Below, piece by piece: positions 26,438-35,389 of a DNA stretch of 64,000 bases. This stretch comes from Undibacterium parvum. GTDB taxonomy: Bacteria; Pseudomonadota; Gammaproteobacteria; Burkholderiales; Burkholderiaceae_D. The notes under the pieces were generated by a model, which worked only from the letters and a program-made list of their open reading frames with translations, had not been told where the DNA came from and searched no databases. The stretch's first letter is position 1. Every line of letters starts with the position of its first letter. Where the stretch lies: contig NZ_CP034464.1 in NCBI RefSeq assembly GCF_003955735.1, positions 3,410,001 through 3,474,000 of the forward strand. The letters run 5' to 3'. A program made the translations under genes and the position numbers.

Positions 26438-27526
26438 ATGAAGCGTGCCTTGATTTCCGTCGATGAAGAGATGGCGCTTGCCAGTAGCAGCATTACGGTT
26501 TCTTCACATAATTCGAGGATGTTGGTGATCGCTCCCAATTGGATAGGCGACGCCATCATGGCGCAGCCCTTGCTGCAATTGTTAAAGCAAAATTATCCGC
26601 ACAGAGCGATCGATGTGTTGGCGCCGAGTTGGGTGGCACCAGTGATGCGTGCCATGAGCGAAGTCGATCATGTGATAGAGAGCTCGCTCAAGCATGGCTC
26701 CTTCAAGTTTCGTGAGTACTTAAGTTATGCGCAAATTTTGCGCCATCGCTCTTACTCCGAAGTCTATGTGCTGCCGAATACCTTGAAATACGCCTTATTG
26801 CCCTGGTTGGCTGGCATCAAAAAGCGCATAGGCTACAGGGGCGAGACCCGCTATGGCTTGATTAATGTGATGCATCACGATAATCGACGCGCACCGCTGC
26901 CTATGACCAAATTTTACGCGGCATTGGCGGCTAAACCCAAGACCCAGTTTGCCTTGGTTTTGCCTAGGCCTGTGTTGCATGTGGCACCTGCTCAGATCGA
27001 GACGGTGTATACATCCCTGGGGCTGAGCGGCAGCAGTAAACTGATCGTGTTTGCTCCCGGTGCAGAATTCGGCACCGCCAAGCGTTGGCCTGCCAGCCAT
27101 TTTGCGCGTTTGGCTCAGACTATCAAACAAGCGCATCCACAGGCGCAAGTGGTCTTGTTGGGTTCTCCTAAAGACGTTGATGTATGTGAAGAAATCCTAA
27201 GTCTATCTCCAGGTCTTATCAATCTTGCCGGTAAAACCAGTTTGGATCAGGCGATCGCGGTGATCGCCGGCGCGGCGCTGATGGTGAGTAATGATTCTGG
27301 CTTATTGCACGTCGCTTCTGGCTTGAATCGTCCTGTGATTGCCTTGTACGGGCCGACTGACCCCGAGCATGCCCCACCGTTTTCGGATGTCGCCAAGTCT
27401 GTTTCTCTGCATCTCGCTTGCGGTCCCTGCAAGCAAAGAGAGTGTCCGCTGGGTCATCAAGACTGTATGCAAAAAATTAGCAGCGAACATGTCTGGACTT
27501 TATTGCAGCCTATGCTGGATGCTTAG
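26438..27526 (+). CDS. waaF: lipopolysaccharide heptosyltransferase II
   Basis: GT family 9 enzyme that adds the second heptose to the LPS inner core; 362 residues. The catalytic N domain starts at MLVIAPNWIGDAIMAQPLL (residue 28), so the first 27 residues are an extra N-terminal tail. The true start may be the ATG at 26471 or 26519. ADP-heptose-binding motifs are APGAEFGTAKRWPASHFARL near 205 and MVSNDSGLLHVASGLNRPVIALYGPTDP near 285. A Cys cluster (ACGPCKQRECPLGHQDC) near the end is common in the family. It stands alone, divergent from the VirK-like gene, itself an envelope gene. Confidence 0.93.
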   Translation: MKRALISVDEEMALASSSITVSSHNSRMLVIAPNWIGDAIMAQPLLQLLKQNYPHRAIDVLAPSWVAPVMRAMSEVDHVIESSLKHGSFKFREYLSYAQILRHRSYSEVYVLPNTLKYALLPWLAGIKKRIGYRGETRYGLINVMHHDNRRAPLPMTKFYAALAAKPKTQFALVLPRPVLHVAPAQIETVYTSLGLSGSSKLIVFAPGAEFGTAKRWPASHFARLAQTIKQAHPQAQVVLLGSPKDVDVCEEILSLSPGLINLAGKTSLDQAIAVIAGAALMVSNDSGLLHVASGLNRPVIALYGPTDPEHAPPFSDVAKSVSLHLACGPCKQRECPLGHQDCMQKISSEHVWTLLQPMLDA

Positions 27527-27736
27527 GCGATTCATTTTCAAACTTCACTCTTAAATTTTATTCTCAAATTTAATTCCCAGCTTTAAACAAGCATTTTGAA
27601 CTCTGCACCAGGGCGCAGGTCTTAGCACGTGCGTTGCATGCATCAACTTAGACAAGTACGGCTACTTTTGTGTAAGATAGTAAGACTGCAAGAATTTACT
27701 TACTAGCCCATTCGCTAGCTTGCCTCTGTTAGTTGC

Positions 27737-27838
27737 AGGACTTACGTAAAATCGCCCCAGCGTTGTTGTATCCGCCTTGCCGTACTGATGTACTGTCTTC
27801 GGTGGCACGCCTAGCTGGTACAATTTTGCGTAAGTCCT
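27737..27838 (+). repeat. 102-bp MITE-like element, copy 1
   Basis: Terminal inverted repeat AGGACTTACGTAAAA at the left and TTTTGCGTAAGTCCT at the right, with an imperfect internal palindrome around GCCGTACTGATGTACTGTC. Same orientation as the copies at 28417 and 43325, which are about 85-90 percent alike by eye. It ends 48 bases before the redoxin start, so it may carry or disturb that gene's promoter. The rest of 27527-27736 shows nothing else. Confidence 0.9.
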
Positions 27839-27886
27839 AAGTTGGATTAAAACGGCCCGATTTTCCTTCAAGATTGAAACTATACG

Positions 27887-28414
27887 ATGAAAAAAAGAGA
27901 ATTTATATTGGCAGCGATGGCCGCTTCCGCCAGCCTGCTGGGCCTGCCTGTATTGGCACAGCAAACCAAGGAAGCGCAAAAAGAGGCGCAAAAATTCAAT
28001 CTGCATGGGCTAGATGCCAACGGTAAAAAACTCGAATTGAGCGATTACCTGGGGAAAACCGTCTTAGTCAGTTTTTTTACCGCCGGTTGCAGCCTGTGTT
28101 CACGCGATCTGAAATTGATGCGCGAATTTTATGTGGGCAATGCCAAGCGCAATTTTGTTTTGCTGGCGATTAATATCGACCAGGAGAAAAAAGATTTTGA
28201 TGACTACAATAAGCTGATCGCGCTAGCGGTACCGAAAGAGCAGCGCTTCCCTACGGTGTGGCGCAATGCGCCGGAGCACAAAGATAATTTCGGTGTGATC
28301 ACTCGTCAGCCCACCCATTTTGTGATTAATGCCAAGAATCAGTTGGTGTTTAAGCGTGAAGGTAGTTTCTTGCCGAATGACTGGGATACCTTGTGGGAGT
28401 CGCTGGATAGTTAA
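27887..28414 (+). CDS. exported thioredoxin-like redoxin protein
   Basis: A 175-residue periplasmic TlpA/AhpC-TSA-like protein. Signal peptide MKKREFILAAMAASASLLGLPVLAQ (Tat-like K/R but no RR pair). The thioredoxin fold has the redox site TAGCSLCSRDL (Cys pair CSLC near residue 64), INIDQEKKDF and the cis-Pro region RQPTHFVIN. The C-SLC spacing is that of a thiol-disulphide exchanger. The gene is bracketed by two direct copies of the MITE-like element, the right one starting 2 bases after its stop codon. No partner gene is adjacent, so the target protein is unknown. Confidence 0.85.
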   Translation: MKKREFILAAMAASASLLGLPVLAQQTKEAQKEAQKFNLHGLDANGKKLELSDYLGKTVLVSFFTAGCSLCSRDLKLMREFYVGNAKRNFVLLAINIDQEKKDFDDYNKLIALAVPKEQRFPTVWRNAPEHKDNFGVITRQPTHFVINAKNQLVFKREGSFLPNDWDTLWESLDS

Positions 28415-28416
28415 TT

Positions 28417-28517
28417 AGGACTTACGCAAAACCGCCCCAGCGTCGTTGTATTCGCCTTGCCGTACTAATTACTGTCTTCGGCGATACGCCTAGCTGGAAC
28501 AATTTTCCGTAAGTCCT
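28417..28517 (+). repeat. 102-bp MITE-like element, copy 2
   Basis: AGGACTTACGCAAAA ... AATTTTCCGTAAGTCCT, 101 bp, flanked by TA on both sides (T-AGG ... CCT-A), which would fit a TA target duplication. It starts directly behind the redoxin stop codon. Confidence 0.9.
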
Positions 28518-28572
28518 ATTAATATCTAAATAGGGGGGTATATACTCCCCTTATTTTAATCTTCTCAAATAA

Positions 28573-28599
28573 AAAAGCGCACGTGATTCGTGCGCTTTT
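28573..28599. terminator. bidirectional terminator between redoxin and purM
   Basis: AAAAGCGCAC / GTGCGCTTTT, a 10-bp stem (28573-28582 with 28590-28599) between convergent genes, with A and T tracts on the two sides. Confidence 0.9.
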
Positions 28600-28653
28600 C
28601 GTCTATTTGGCAGGGATACCCCCTGCCAGTATGTGTTTTATTCTTAGATAAGC

Positions 28654-29721
28654 TTAGATAACTTGAGTCTGGTGCTCGTCACCGGCACGGGCGCGGATGC
28701 TGCCGATGTTGTAGACCGTTTCGCCGGCGGCAGTCAATTGCGCCATTGCCGCTTCAGCGATGTCAGCTGCTACGATCACGACCATGCCGATACCGCAGTT
28801 GAAGACGCGGTGCATTTCTGCATCGGCCACGCCGCCGTGTTGTTGCAGCCATTTAAACAGTGGCGGCATATCCCAGGCAGCGCTATTGAGGATCGCAGTC
28901 AATTTGTCGCCCAATACGCGAGGTACGTTTTCGACCAGACCGCCACCGGTGATGTGCGCCATGCCCTTGACTTCCAGGCTAGCCATCAGAGCCAGCAAAG
29001 GCTTGACGTAAATACGGGTAGGGGCGATCAAGGCATCTGCCAGACTGCGGCCATGGAAATCGGCGTTCAGGTCTGGTTTTGCGACCTCGATAATTTTGCG
29101 TACCAAAGAGAAGCCATTCGAGTGGATGCCGGAAGAGGCTAAACCAAGAATAACGTCGCCGGGAGCGATTTTGCTGCCGTCGATGATTTTTGATTTTTCT
29201 ACTGCGCCGACTGCAAAACCGGCCAAATCGTATTCGCCTTCAGGATACATGGAAGGCATTTCAGCGGTTTCGCCACCGATCAAGGCGCAACCAGCTTGTT
29301 CGCAACCAAAGGCAACGCCCTTGATGACGTCAGTGGCAGTGGCCACATCGAGTTTGCCGCAAGCGAAATAATCGAGGAAGAACAGGGGTTCTGCACCTTG
29401 CACCAGAATATCATTGACGCTCATGGCGACCAGATCGATACCCACGGTGTCGTGACGGTTCAGGTGGAAAGCCAATTTCAGTTTAGTGCCGACACCATCG
29501 GTGCCTGAGACCAAAACCGGTTCTTTGTATTTTTTGCTGATTTCAAACATGGCGCCGAAACCGCCGATGCCGGCCATGACGCCTTCGCGCATCGTGCGTT
29601 TGGCGTAAGGTTTAATGGCATCAACTAGCGCATCGCCAGCTACCATATCGACACCTGCGTCGGCGTAGGAAAGAGAGACAGCGGTAGTTGCAGGCGTAGT
29701 AGCCGAAGTAGAAGTACTCAT
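28654..29721 (-). CDS. purM: phosphoribosylformylglycinamidine cyclo-ligase
   Basis: AIR synthetase, fifth step of purine biosynthesis, ATP-dependent ring closure of FGAM. 355 residues. Motifs: [26 protein letters not shown] at the start, GGFGAMFEI, the ATP-site [15 protein letters not shown] near 75, [21 protein letters not shown] and [24 protein letters not shown] near 150. A short Thr/Ala-rich tail precedes the conserved start. Cytosolic. Divergent from hda after a 266-base gap in which I see no gene. Confidence 0.97.
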   Translation of the reverse strand: MSTSTSATTPATTAVSLSYADAGVDMVAGDALVDAIKPYAKRTMREGVMAGIGGFGAMFEISKKYKEPVLVSGTDGVGTKLKLAFHLNRHDTVGIDLVAMSVNDILVQGAEPLFFLDYFACGKLDVATATDVIKGVAFGCEQAGCALIGGETAEMPSMYPEGEYDLAGFAVGAVEKSKIIDGSKIAPGDVILGLASSGIHSNGFSLVRKIIEVAKPDLNADFHGRSLADALIAPTRIYVKPLLALMASLEVKGMAHITGGGLVENVPRVLGDKLTAILNSAAWDMPPLFKWLQQHGGVADAEMHRVFNCGIGMVVIVAADIAEAAMAQLTAAGETVYNIGSIRARAGDEHQTQVI

Positions 29722-29987
29722 GATTTTCGTCAGTAGAGGGCGTGAGGCGGTAAAATAGCGGAATTGCCAGAAAATAGACCAGCAAAACCGCTATTTTAAC
29801 AAATCGACTCAGGATTCACCTAGTTTTTAGGTTTTTCTCTGTTTTGCTTTGTCTGGAGACGCAAATTGCGGCAAGCTTACACTTATAGGTTTGTCTATTT
29901 TTTTGTTAAAGCCAGAGCTTATTTTTATTTATCGGCCGCGCTGTCAACACAGCGTTCGCTCAATTTGCGGGAACTTTTTATTTAGTC

Positions 29988-30716
29988 ATGAGGCAAATGC
30001 TATTGGATTTGGATGCGGAACAACCGCCATCCCTAGAGAGCTTTGTGGTTGGGCAGAATGCGGAGTTGGCACAACTATTGAGTCTGTTTTTTGCCCGTAC
30101 CGGAAGTCAGTACGGTGAGCGTTTTGTGTATTTGTGGGGTGCTGCGGGCGCGGGTAAGACGCATTTGCTACATGCTTTAGCCGAGAGTGAAAACGCGCGC
30201 TATATCGCACCGGATGCGCCGGAAAGCGAGTTTGTACATGATCCGGCGATTAGCCTGTATCTGCTCGATGATTGCGAGCGGCTCTCGGCTGCGGCGCAGA
30301 TCGATGCTTTTGCGCTGTTTAACGAGATTCGGGCGCATGGCGGTTTTTTGGTGGCGGCCGGCAATCATCCGCCTATGATACTTAATGTGCGCGAAGACTT
30401 GCGTACCCGCTTCGGCTGGGGCTTGATTTATCAGGTGCATGAGTTGACCGACGAGGATAAAATTGATGCTTTGGAACGTTCTGCGCAAGCACGCGGTATA
30501 TCAATTTCGCCTGGCGTGTTACCCTATCTGATTACCCATTATCGGCGTGATATGAGCTCACTGACCGAGATGCTCGATCAGTTGGATCACTATTCTTTAG
30601 AAACCAAGCGTCCGATTACTCTGCCTTTGCTGCGTGAAGTACTCAATCAGCTATATCAGCAGCAACAGCAAAGCCTGAACGCTGAAACAAACGCTGAACC
30701 GAACGCGGAGCAGTGA
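29988..30716 (+). CDS. hda: DnaA regulatory inactivator Hda
   Basis: AAA+ protein that, bound to the sliding clamp, stimulates hydrolysis of DnaA-ATP and so prevents re-initiation of replication. 242 residues. The N-terminus carries a clamp-binding pentapeptide-like segment (QMLLDL, residues 3-8). Walker A is GAAGAGKTHLLHA near 47-59, and the box VII-type Arg region is RTRFGWGLIY near 135. The C-terminus is an odd NAETNAEPNAEQ, encoded by three 12-bp tandem repeats (30678-30713). The start ATG at 29988 has no strong ribosome site. Confidence 0.94.
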   Translation: MRQMLLDLDAEQPPSLESFVVGQNAELAQLLSLFFARTGSQYGERFVYLWGAAGAGKTHLLHALAESENARYIAPDAPESEFVHDPAISLYLLDDCERLSAAAQIDAFALFNEIRAHGGFLVAAGNHPPMILNVREDLRTRFGWGLIYQVHELTDEDKIDALERSAQARGISISPGVLPYLITHYRRDMSSLTEMLDQLDHYSLETKRPITLPLLREVLNQLYQQQQQSLNAETNAEPNAEQ

Positions 30717-30729
30717 ACAGTGATAACGA

Positions 30730-30785
30730 ACTTATTTAGATTGACTTATTTAAATTGACTTATTTAGATTAACTTACCTGGATTG
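30730..30785 (+). repeat. four 14-bp tandem repeats between hda and the HAD gene
   Basis: ACTTATTTAGATTG, ACTTATTTAAATTG, ACTTATTTAGATTA, ACTTACCTGGATTG, contiguous, filling nearly the whole intergenic space. The last unit ends 7 bases before the next start codon. Confidence 0.9.
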
Positions 30786-30792
30786 AAATTTC

Positions 30793-31470
30793 ATGCGCAA
30801 TATCGCTTTATTCGATCTTGATCACACTTTAATTCCCATCGATTCGGATTACGAATGGGGACAGTTTTTGACGCGCATAGGTGCGGTCGATGCCGAGGTG
30901 TTTGCCCGTCGCAATGCCGATTTTTTTGCACAGTATCAGGCCGGTACTATCGACCCGGTAGAATATCTGGAGTTTGCGCTCGGTACGCTGGCGCAATTTC
31001 CGCGTGAGCAGCTCGATCAATGGCATGCCAAATTCATGCAAGAAGTGATTCAGCCGGCGCTCTTGCCTAGTGCCTTAGATTTGATCGAGAAGCATCAGGA
31101 TCAGGGCGACCTGATCGTCATCATTACCGCCACCAATCGCTTCGTGACCGAGCCGATTGCGACTGCCTTTGGGGTGGAGCATCTGATTGCGGCCGAACCT
31201 GAGCGTGATGTCGATGGCAAAATCACCGGCAAACTATTAGGCGTGCCGACCTCGGGCGCTGGCAAGGTGCATCATCTGCAAGCCTGGTTGGCAGGGCAGG
31301 GCAAGCAACTGAGCGACTTCCCGGTCAGTTATTTTTACAGCGATTCACAAAACGATATTCCCTTGTTGTCTATCGTCACGCACCCGGTCGCCACCAATCC
31401 AAATGCTCTACTTAGCGCCCATGCCCAAACTCAGGGCTGGCCTACTCTTCACTTATTCAACGAGCAATGA
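30793..31470 (+). CDS. HAD-IB family phosphatase
   Basis: A 225-residue phosphoserine-phosphatase-like hydrolase. The catalytic DLDHTLIP (motif I, residues 8-15) has both Asp residues, motif II is in IITATNRF near 110, and motif III/IV in YFYSDSQNDIPLL near 178 follows a Lys-bearing GAGKVHHLQ. The helical cap lies between motifs I and II. Members act on phosphoserine or similar small phosphomonoesters; the substrate here is not determined. It overlaps pcnB by ATGA, so it is translated with it. Confidence 0.88.
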   Translation: MRNIALFDLDHTLIPIDSDYEWGQFLTRIGAVDAEVFARRNADFFAQYQAGTIDPVEYLEFALGTLAQFPREQLDQWHAKFMQEVIQPALLPSALDLIEKHQDQGDLIVIITATNRFVTEPIATAFGVEHLIAAEPERDVDGKITGKLLGVPTSGAGKVHHLQAWLAGQGKQLSDFPVSYFYSDSQNDIPLLSIVTHPVATNPNALLSAHAQTQGWPTLHLFNEQ

Positions 31471-32831
31471 TAAAAAAATTTATACGCAAAATACTCGGCG
31501 TTAAGAGTTCTGCAGATGAGGCCGCTGGCAATCGCAAGCCTAAAGTGCTGAGCGCCAAAGAACACGGTATCGATCCCAAATTGCTATCCTCAAATGCCAT
31601 CCGGGTCACTTCAACGCTACAAGAAAACGGCTTTAAGGCCTTTGTGGTTGGCGGTGCGGTGCGCGATTTATTATTGGGCGTCAAACCCAAGGATTTCGAT
31701 ATCGCCACCAATGCCACGCCTGAGCAAGTCAAGCGCTTATTCCGACGTGCCTTCATTATCGGGCGTAGGTTTCAGATCGTGCATGTGATGTTCGGTCAGG
31801 ATTTACTCGAGGTCACCACCTTCCGTGGCCCCGCCACCGAAGCAGCGCCCAAGGATGAACATGGCCGCGTGTTGCGCGACAATACCTTCGGCGAGCAGCA
31901 CGAAGATGCGGTTCGACGTGATTTCACCATCAATGCCATGTACTACGATCCGGCCAGCCAGACTGTGCTCGATTATCACGGCGGGATTGCCGATATCCGC
32001 AAAAAAACTCTGCGCATCATCGGTGTGCCGGAAGCGCGTTATCGCGAAGATCCGGTGCGCATGCTGCGCGTGGTGCGCTTTGCCGCCAAGCTGCAATTTA
32101 CTATCGATGCGGCCACCAGCGCGCCGATCGCGGTGATGGCGCCCTTGATCAATAACGTCCCTAGTGCGCGCGTGTTTGATGAGATGCTTAAATTATTGAT
32201 GAGCGGCCATGCGATGGCATGTCTGCAGCAATTACGCAAAGCCGGTTTGCATCATGGTTTGATGCCTTTGCTCGACGTGGTGTTAGAGCAACCCATGGGC
32301 GAGAAGTTCGTCACTCTGGCTTTGGCCAGCACGGACGAGCGCATACAGCAAGGCAAGCCAGTCTCGCCCGGTTTCTTGTTTGCCTCTTTGCTGTGGCATC
32401 AGGTATTGGAAAAATGGAATGCGTATATCGCTGCCGGTGAGTTCTCGATACCGGCGCTGCATCTGGCGGCCGACGATGTACTCAATGCCCAAACCGATGC
32501 GCTGGCGCTGCAACGCAAGATAGGCTCGGACATGCGCGACATCTGGGCCATGCAGCCACGCTTTGAAAAACGCGTCGGTAAAACGCCGTATAAATTATTA
32601 GAAAACACGCGCTTGCGGGCCGGTTATGATTTCCTGTTACTGCGCTGCGCTTCCGGCGAAGTCGAAGCCGAAATCGGCGAGTGGTGGACCGCGTTTATCA
32701 ATGGTGATGAAGTCGCCCGCGAAGAATTGCTCACGGCTAAACCAAAAGCTGCAGCTGGTGCGGCCAAAAAGCGCAAACCACGCCGTGCTCCCGCCAGCAA
32801 ACCGCGCGCGGCTGTTGCTGCTGATGAGTAA
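31467..32831 (+). CDS. pcnB: poly(A) polymerase I
   Basis: Adds 3' A tails to RNAs, marking them for decay. 454 residues of the class II nucleotidyltransferase family. Motifs are FVVGGAVRDLLLGVKPKDFDIATNATPEQ near 52-80, RRFQIVHVMF, the EHEDAVRRDFTINAMYY-type motif near 150 (here QHEDAVRRDFTINAMYY) and REDPVRMLRVVRFAAKL. The last 35 residues are Lys/Arg/Ala-rich (KKRKPRRAPASK), an RNA-binding tail typical of PcnB rather than the CCA enzyme. It sits between the HAD gene and folK, the usual betaproteobacterial order. Confidence 0.95.
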   Translation: MIKKFIRKILGVKSSADEAAGNRKPKVLSAKEHGIDPKLLSSNAIRVTSTLQENGFKAFVVGGAVRDLLLGVKPKDFDIATNATPEQVKRLFRRAFIIGRRFQIVHVMFGQDLLEVTTFRGPATEAAPKDEHGRVLRDNTFGEQHEDAVRRDFTINAMYYDPASQTVLDYHGGIADIRKKTLRIIGVPEARYREDPVRMLRVVRFAAKLQFTIDAATSAPIAVMAPLINNVPSARVFDEMLKLLMSGHAMACLQQLRKAGLHHGLMPLLDVVLEQPMGEKFVTLALASTDERIQQGKPVSPGFLFASLLWHQVLEKWNAYIAAGEFSIPALHLAADDVLNAQTDALALQRKIGSDMRDIWAMQPRFEKRVGKTPYKLLENTRLRAGYDFLLLRCASGEVEAEIGEWWTAFINGDEVAREELLTAKPKAAAGAAKKRKPRRAPASKPRAAVAADE

Positions 32832-33312
32832 GATGCAGGTCGCCGCATTCATAGGCATAGGTGCCAATCTGGGCGATGCGCAGGCCAGCGTGCAGCAAGC
32901 GATACAGCGTCTGGCGCAATTGCCAGAAACCATCTTGAAGGCGCAATCGAGTTTGTTTTTGAGTGCGCCGGTCGATGCACTAGGTGACGATTATGTGAAT
33001 GCGGTGATTGAGCTGAGCACAGCGCTGAGCGCGCTCGATTTACTGCACGCCTTGCAAGAGCTTGAGTTGGCGTTTGGGCGCGAACGTCCGTATCGGAATG
33101 CGCCGCGTACTCTGGATCTGGATCTGCTGTTGTATGCCGATCAAAGCATACACACTGAAGAGTTGACGCTGCCGCATCCGCGCATGACGGAGCGGGCTTT
33201 TGTCTTGCTGCCGCTGTTGCAGCTAGATCCTTTTATCCGCATACCGGGTAAAGGGGCGGCGCATCAATTTGCCCCTGGTGTCGCCGATCAGGCAATCCGT
33301 AAGCTGGCTTAA
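32824..33312 (+). CDS. folK: 2-amino-4-hydroxy-6-hydroxymethyldihydropteridine pyrophosphokinase
   Basis: HPPK of folate synthesis, transfers pyrophosphate from ATP to the pterin. About 162 residues. AFIGIGANLGDAQAS at the start, FGRERPYRNAPRTLDLDLLLY with the catalytic DLDLL near 100 and LPHPRMTERAFVLLPL complete the family pattern. I use the ATG at 32824, inside the end of pcnB; a second ATG at 32833, just after the pcnB stop, fits the family start as well. The much longer upstream frame is a shadow of pcnB. Confidence 0.93.
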   Translation: MSKMQVAAFIGIGANLGDAQASVQQAIQRLAQLPETILKAQSSLFLSAPVDALGDDYVNAVIELSTALSALDLLHALQELELAFGRERPYRNAPRTLDLDLLLYADQSIHTEELTLPHPRMTERAFVLLPLLQLDPFIRIPGKGAAHQFAPGVADQAIRKLA

Positions 33313-33547
33313 TCGACTGCAAATTTAATTGGTTTGTTTCGGATACTCCCTGATAGTATGACCATGTTTTAGCTAAAGCCGCTTATCTGGTATGCGCAAA
33401 TGGCGATCTGATTCATATACTCCCGTATTTAGTCTTATCGCTATGGTGTTGCAAAGCTAGTGTTGCAAACGTAGTGTGAGCGTCAGATTTATTCACGTCG
33501 TAGCTAGCAGCGCGCGCATCAGCTAGCTGTTGCAAGTGCGGGACTAG

Positions 33548-33721
33548 CGTATCGGTTACACTCACTGCAGCCTGGCGCAACTTAAAATTTTACAAGTGGC
33601 ATTGAGCCTGTTAGTCTTCGTGCCGTTTGCAAAATTTTACATTGATCAGCCGTTTAAAATAGTTGATGTCTGGGCTGGTTTGTGTCTGATAGGCGCGCTG
33701 TATTTTATATTCAGAAGTTAG
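33548..33721 (+). pseudogene. C-terminal remnant of a DMT-type small membrane protein (DUF486-like)
   Basis: Between folK and panB lies a 57-codon open stretch with no start codon, bounded upstream by a TAG (33545). Its translation begins RIGY and runs through AQLKILQVALSLLVFVPFAK and FYIDQPFKIVDVWAGLCLIG to YFIFRS and a stop. This matches, by memory of the family, the last third of DUF486 drug/metabolite-transporter-like proteins (the NRIGY...AQLK.IQE...YFVFR pattern). The N-terminal helices are missing in all frames of 33313-33545. The rest of the 490-base gap shows nothing else. Confidence 0.65.
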
Positions 33722-33804
33722 GGCAAGACCGGGGCATTTTTCTGCGCAGCCATTAAAATTACCTGCGCAGCGCTATCTTAATTGTAGAAATTGTGGAGAA
33801 AATC

Positions 33805-34617
33805 GTGGCTGAATATTTACAAGATCGTAAGGCAGTAAGCCTCCCTGGCTTGATCGCTCAGCGTGGCCAGGGCAATAAAATTACTATGCTCACTTGCTAC
33901 GATGCCAGCTTCGCGGCATTGATGGATAGGTGCGGGGTAGAGATCCTGCTGGTCGGTGATTCACTGGGCATGGTTAGCCAGGGACATAGCTCGACCTTGC
34001 CGGTGACGGTGGCCGAGATCGCCTACCATACGGCGAGTGTGGCACGCGGCAACAAGAGCGCCTTGCTAGTGGCCGATATGCCGTTTGGCAGTTATGGCAC
34101 GCCAGAAGCGGCCTTTAATAACGCGGTAACTTTGATGCAAGCCGGCGCCCAGATGGTCAAGCTGGAAGGCGGAGCATGGCTTGCGCCCACCATACAATTT
34201 TTAACCGAGCGGGCGATACCGGTGTGCGCCCATTTGGGTCTGACACCACAATCGGTGCATCAGCTAGGCGGTTATAAAGTACAGGGCAAAACTGCCGAAG
34301 CGGCCGAATTACTTAAAAAAGATGCTTTGATCTTGCAGGCCGCCGGTGCCACGCTGCTGGTGCTGGAGGCGATCCCCTCAGTGCTGGGTAAGCAAGTCAC
34401 CGACCTGCTACTGATTCCCACCATAGGCATAGGCGCTGGCCCGGATTGCTCAGGCCAAGTGCTGGTCATGCACGATTTGCTGGGCGTGTTCCCGGGTCGC
34501 AAAGCCAAGTTCGTAAAAAACTTCATGGAAGGGCATAGCAGTATCGATGCTGCCGTGCTGGCCTATGTTGCAGCCGTTAAAGACTTGTCCTTTCCGGCGC
34601 CTGAACATTGCTTTTGA
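33805..34617 (+). CDS. panB: 3-methyl-2-oxobutanoate hydroxymethyltransferase
   Basis: First committed step of pantothenate synthesis: adds a hydroxymethyl group from methylene-THF to ketoisovalerate. About 270 residues. [17 protein letters not shown] near 25, [14 protein letters not shown] with metal Asp, [31 protein letters not shown] and [20 protein letters not shown] are all present. I start at the GTG at 33805 because GGAG lies 6 bases before it; an earlier GTG at 33793 has none. panC, often next door, is absent here. Confidence 0.94.
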   Translation: MAEYLQDRKAVSLPGLIAQRGQGNKITMLTCYDASFAALMDRCGVEILLVGDSLGMVSQGHSSTLPVTVAEIAYHTASVARGNKSALLVADMPFGSYGTPEAAFNNAVTLMQAGAQMVKLEGGAWLAPTIQFLTERAIPVCAHLGLTPQSVHQLGGYKVQGKTAEAAELLKKDALILQAAGATLLVLEAIPSVLGKQVTDLLLIPTIGIGAGPDCSGQVLVMHDLLGVFPGRKAKFVKNFMEGHSSIDAAVLAYVAAVKDLSFPAPEHCF

Positions 34618-34681
34618 GCCTAATTATTTTCCTCCACCTAGCGATCTCTTGAGCCGCTTATGAGTCACCCATGAGTCGCCC

Positions 34682-35389
34682 ATGAGTATCTCTGCAGCGG
34701 TGGCGGATGCCTTTGCTTTGCTATTTTCTGGTGACCCAGAGCTGTGGCAAATCGTCTGGGTTTCGCTCAAGACCTCCGTGCTCGGTTTGGCGCTGGCGAC
34801 CGTGCCTGCGCTGCTGGCGGGTTATTTGATCGCCAGCTCGCAGTTTCGCGGACGCCGGGTGCTGATCTGGCTGGTGCAGGCGGCGCTCTCGCTACCGACC
34901 GTCTTGATAGGCTTGCTGCTGTATTTGCTGCTTAGCCGTCAGGGCGCTTTCGGCTCCTTGCACTGGTTATTTTCTCAGTCCGGCATCATCTTAGGCCAAG
35001 CTTTAATCGCCATGCCAGTCTTGATCGCGCTCACTTTAAGCGCGGTGCAGGCGGCTGATCCACGGCTGGCCGAGACCGCGATCACACTAGGTGCCAGACC
35101 CTGGCAAGTGATGCTCACGGTCATGCACGAAGTGCGCTTTGGCGTCATGGCCGCCTTGATTTATGGCTTTGGGCGGGTCATTTCTGAAGTCGGTTGCGCC
35201 ATGATGGTAGGCGGGAATATCGCCGGCCAAACCCGTACCATCACCACCGCGATTGCACTAGAAACCAGCAAGGGTGAATTCGCTCAGGGCATCGCATTAG
35301 GCGTCGTCCTGATTGCGCTGGCGCTACTGCTCAACGCCGCGCTGTTATTGCTGCAAGGCGATACACCTCACTATGGGCGGCGGCGATGA
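34682..35389 (+). CDS. tupB: tungstate/molybdate-type ABC transporter permease (TupB-like)
   Basis: A 235-residue inner-membrane permease with five or six helices. It is of the short TupB/ModB-like type, with the EAA loop AETAITLGARPWQVMLTVMHEV near 135 and FGRVISEVGCAMMVGGNIAGQTRTITTAI near 170, a pattern I associate with TupB. Overlaps the ATPase gene by 4 bases. No TupA-type binding protein is adjacent. The start codon is the third unit of an 11-bp tandem repeat (ATGAGTCACCC, ATGAGTCGCCC, ATGAGTATCTC). The first two units are mini-frames that end at the next ATG, so initiation may rely on re-initiation; no ribosome site is visible. Confidence 0.8.
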   Translation: MSISAAVADAFALLFSGDPELWQIVWVSLKTSVLGLALATVPALLAGYLIASSQFRGRRVLIWLVQAALSLPTVLIGLLLYLLLSRQGAFGSLHWLFSQSGIILGQALIAMPVLIALTLSAVQAADPRLAETAITLGARPWQVMLTVMHEVRFGVMAALIYGFGRVISEVGCAMMVGGNIAGQTRTITTAIALETSKGEFAQGIALGVVLIALALLLNAALLLLQGDTPHYGRRR

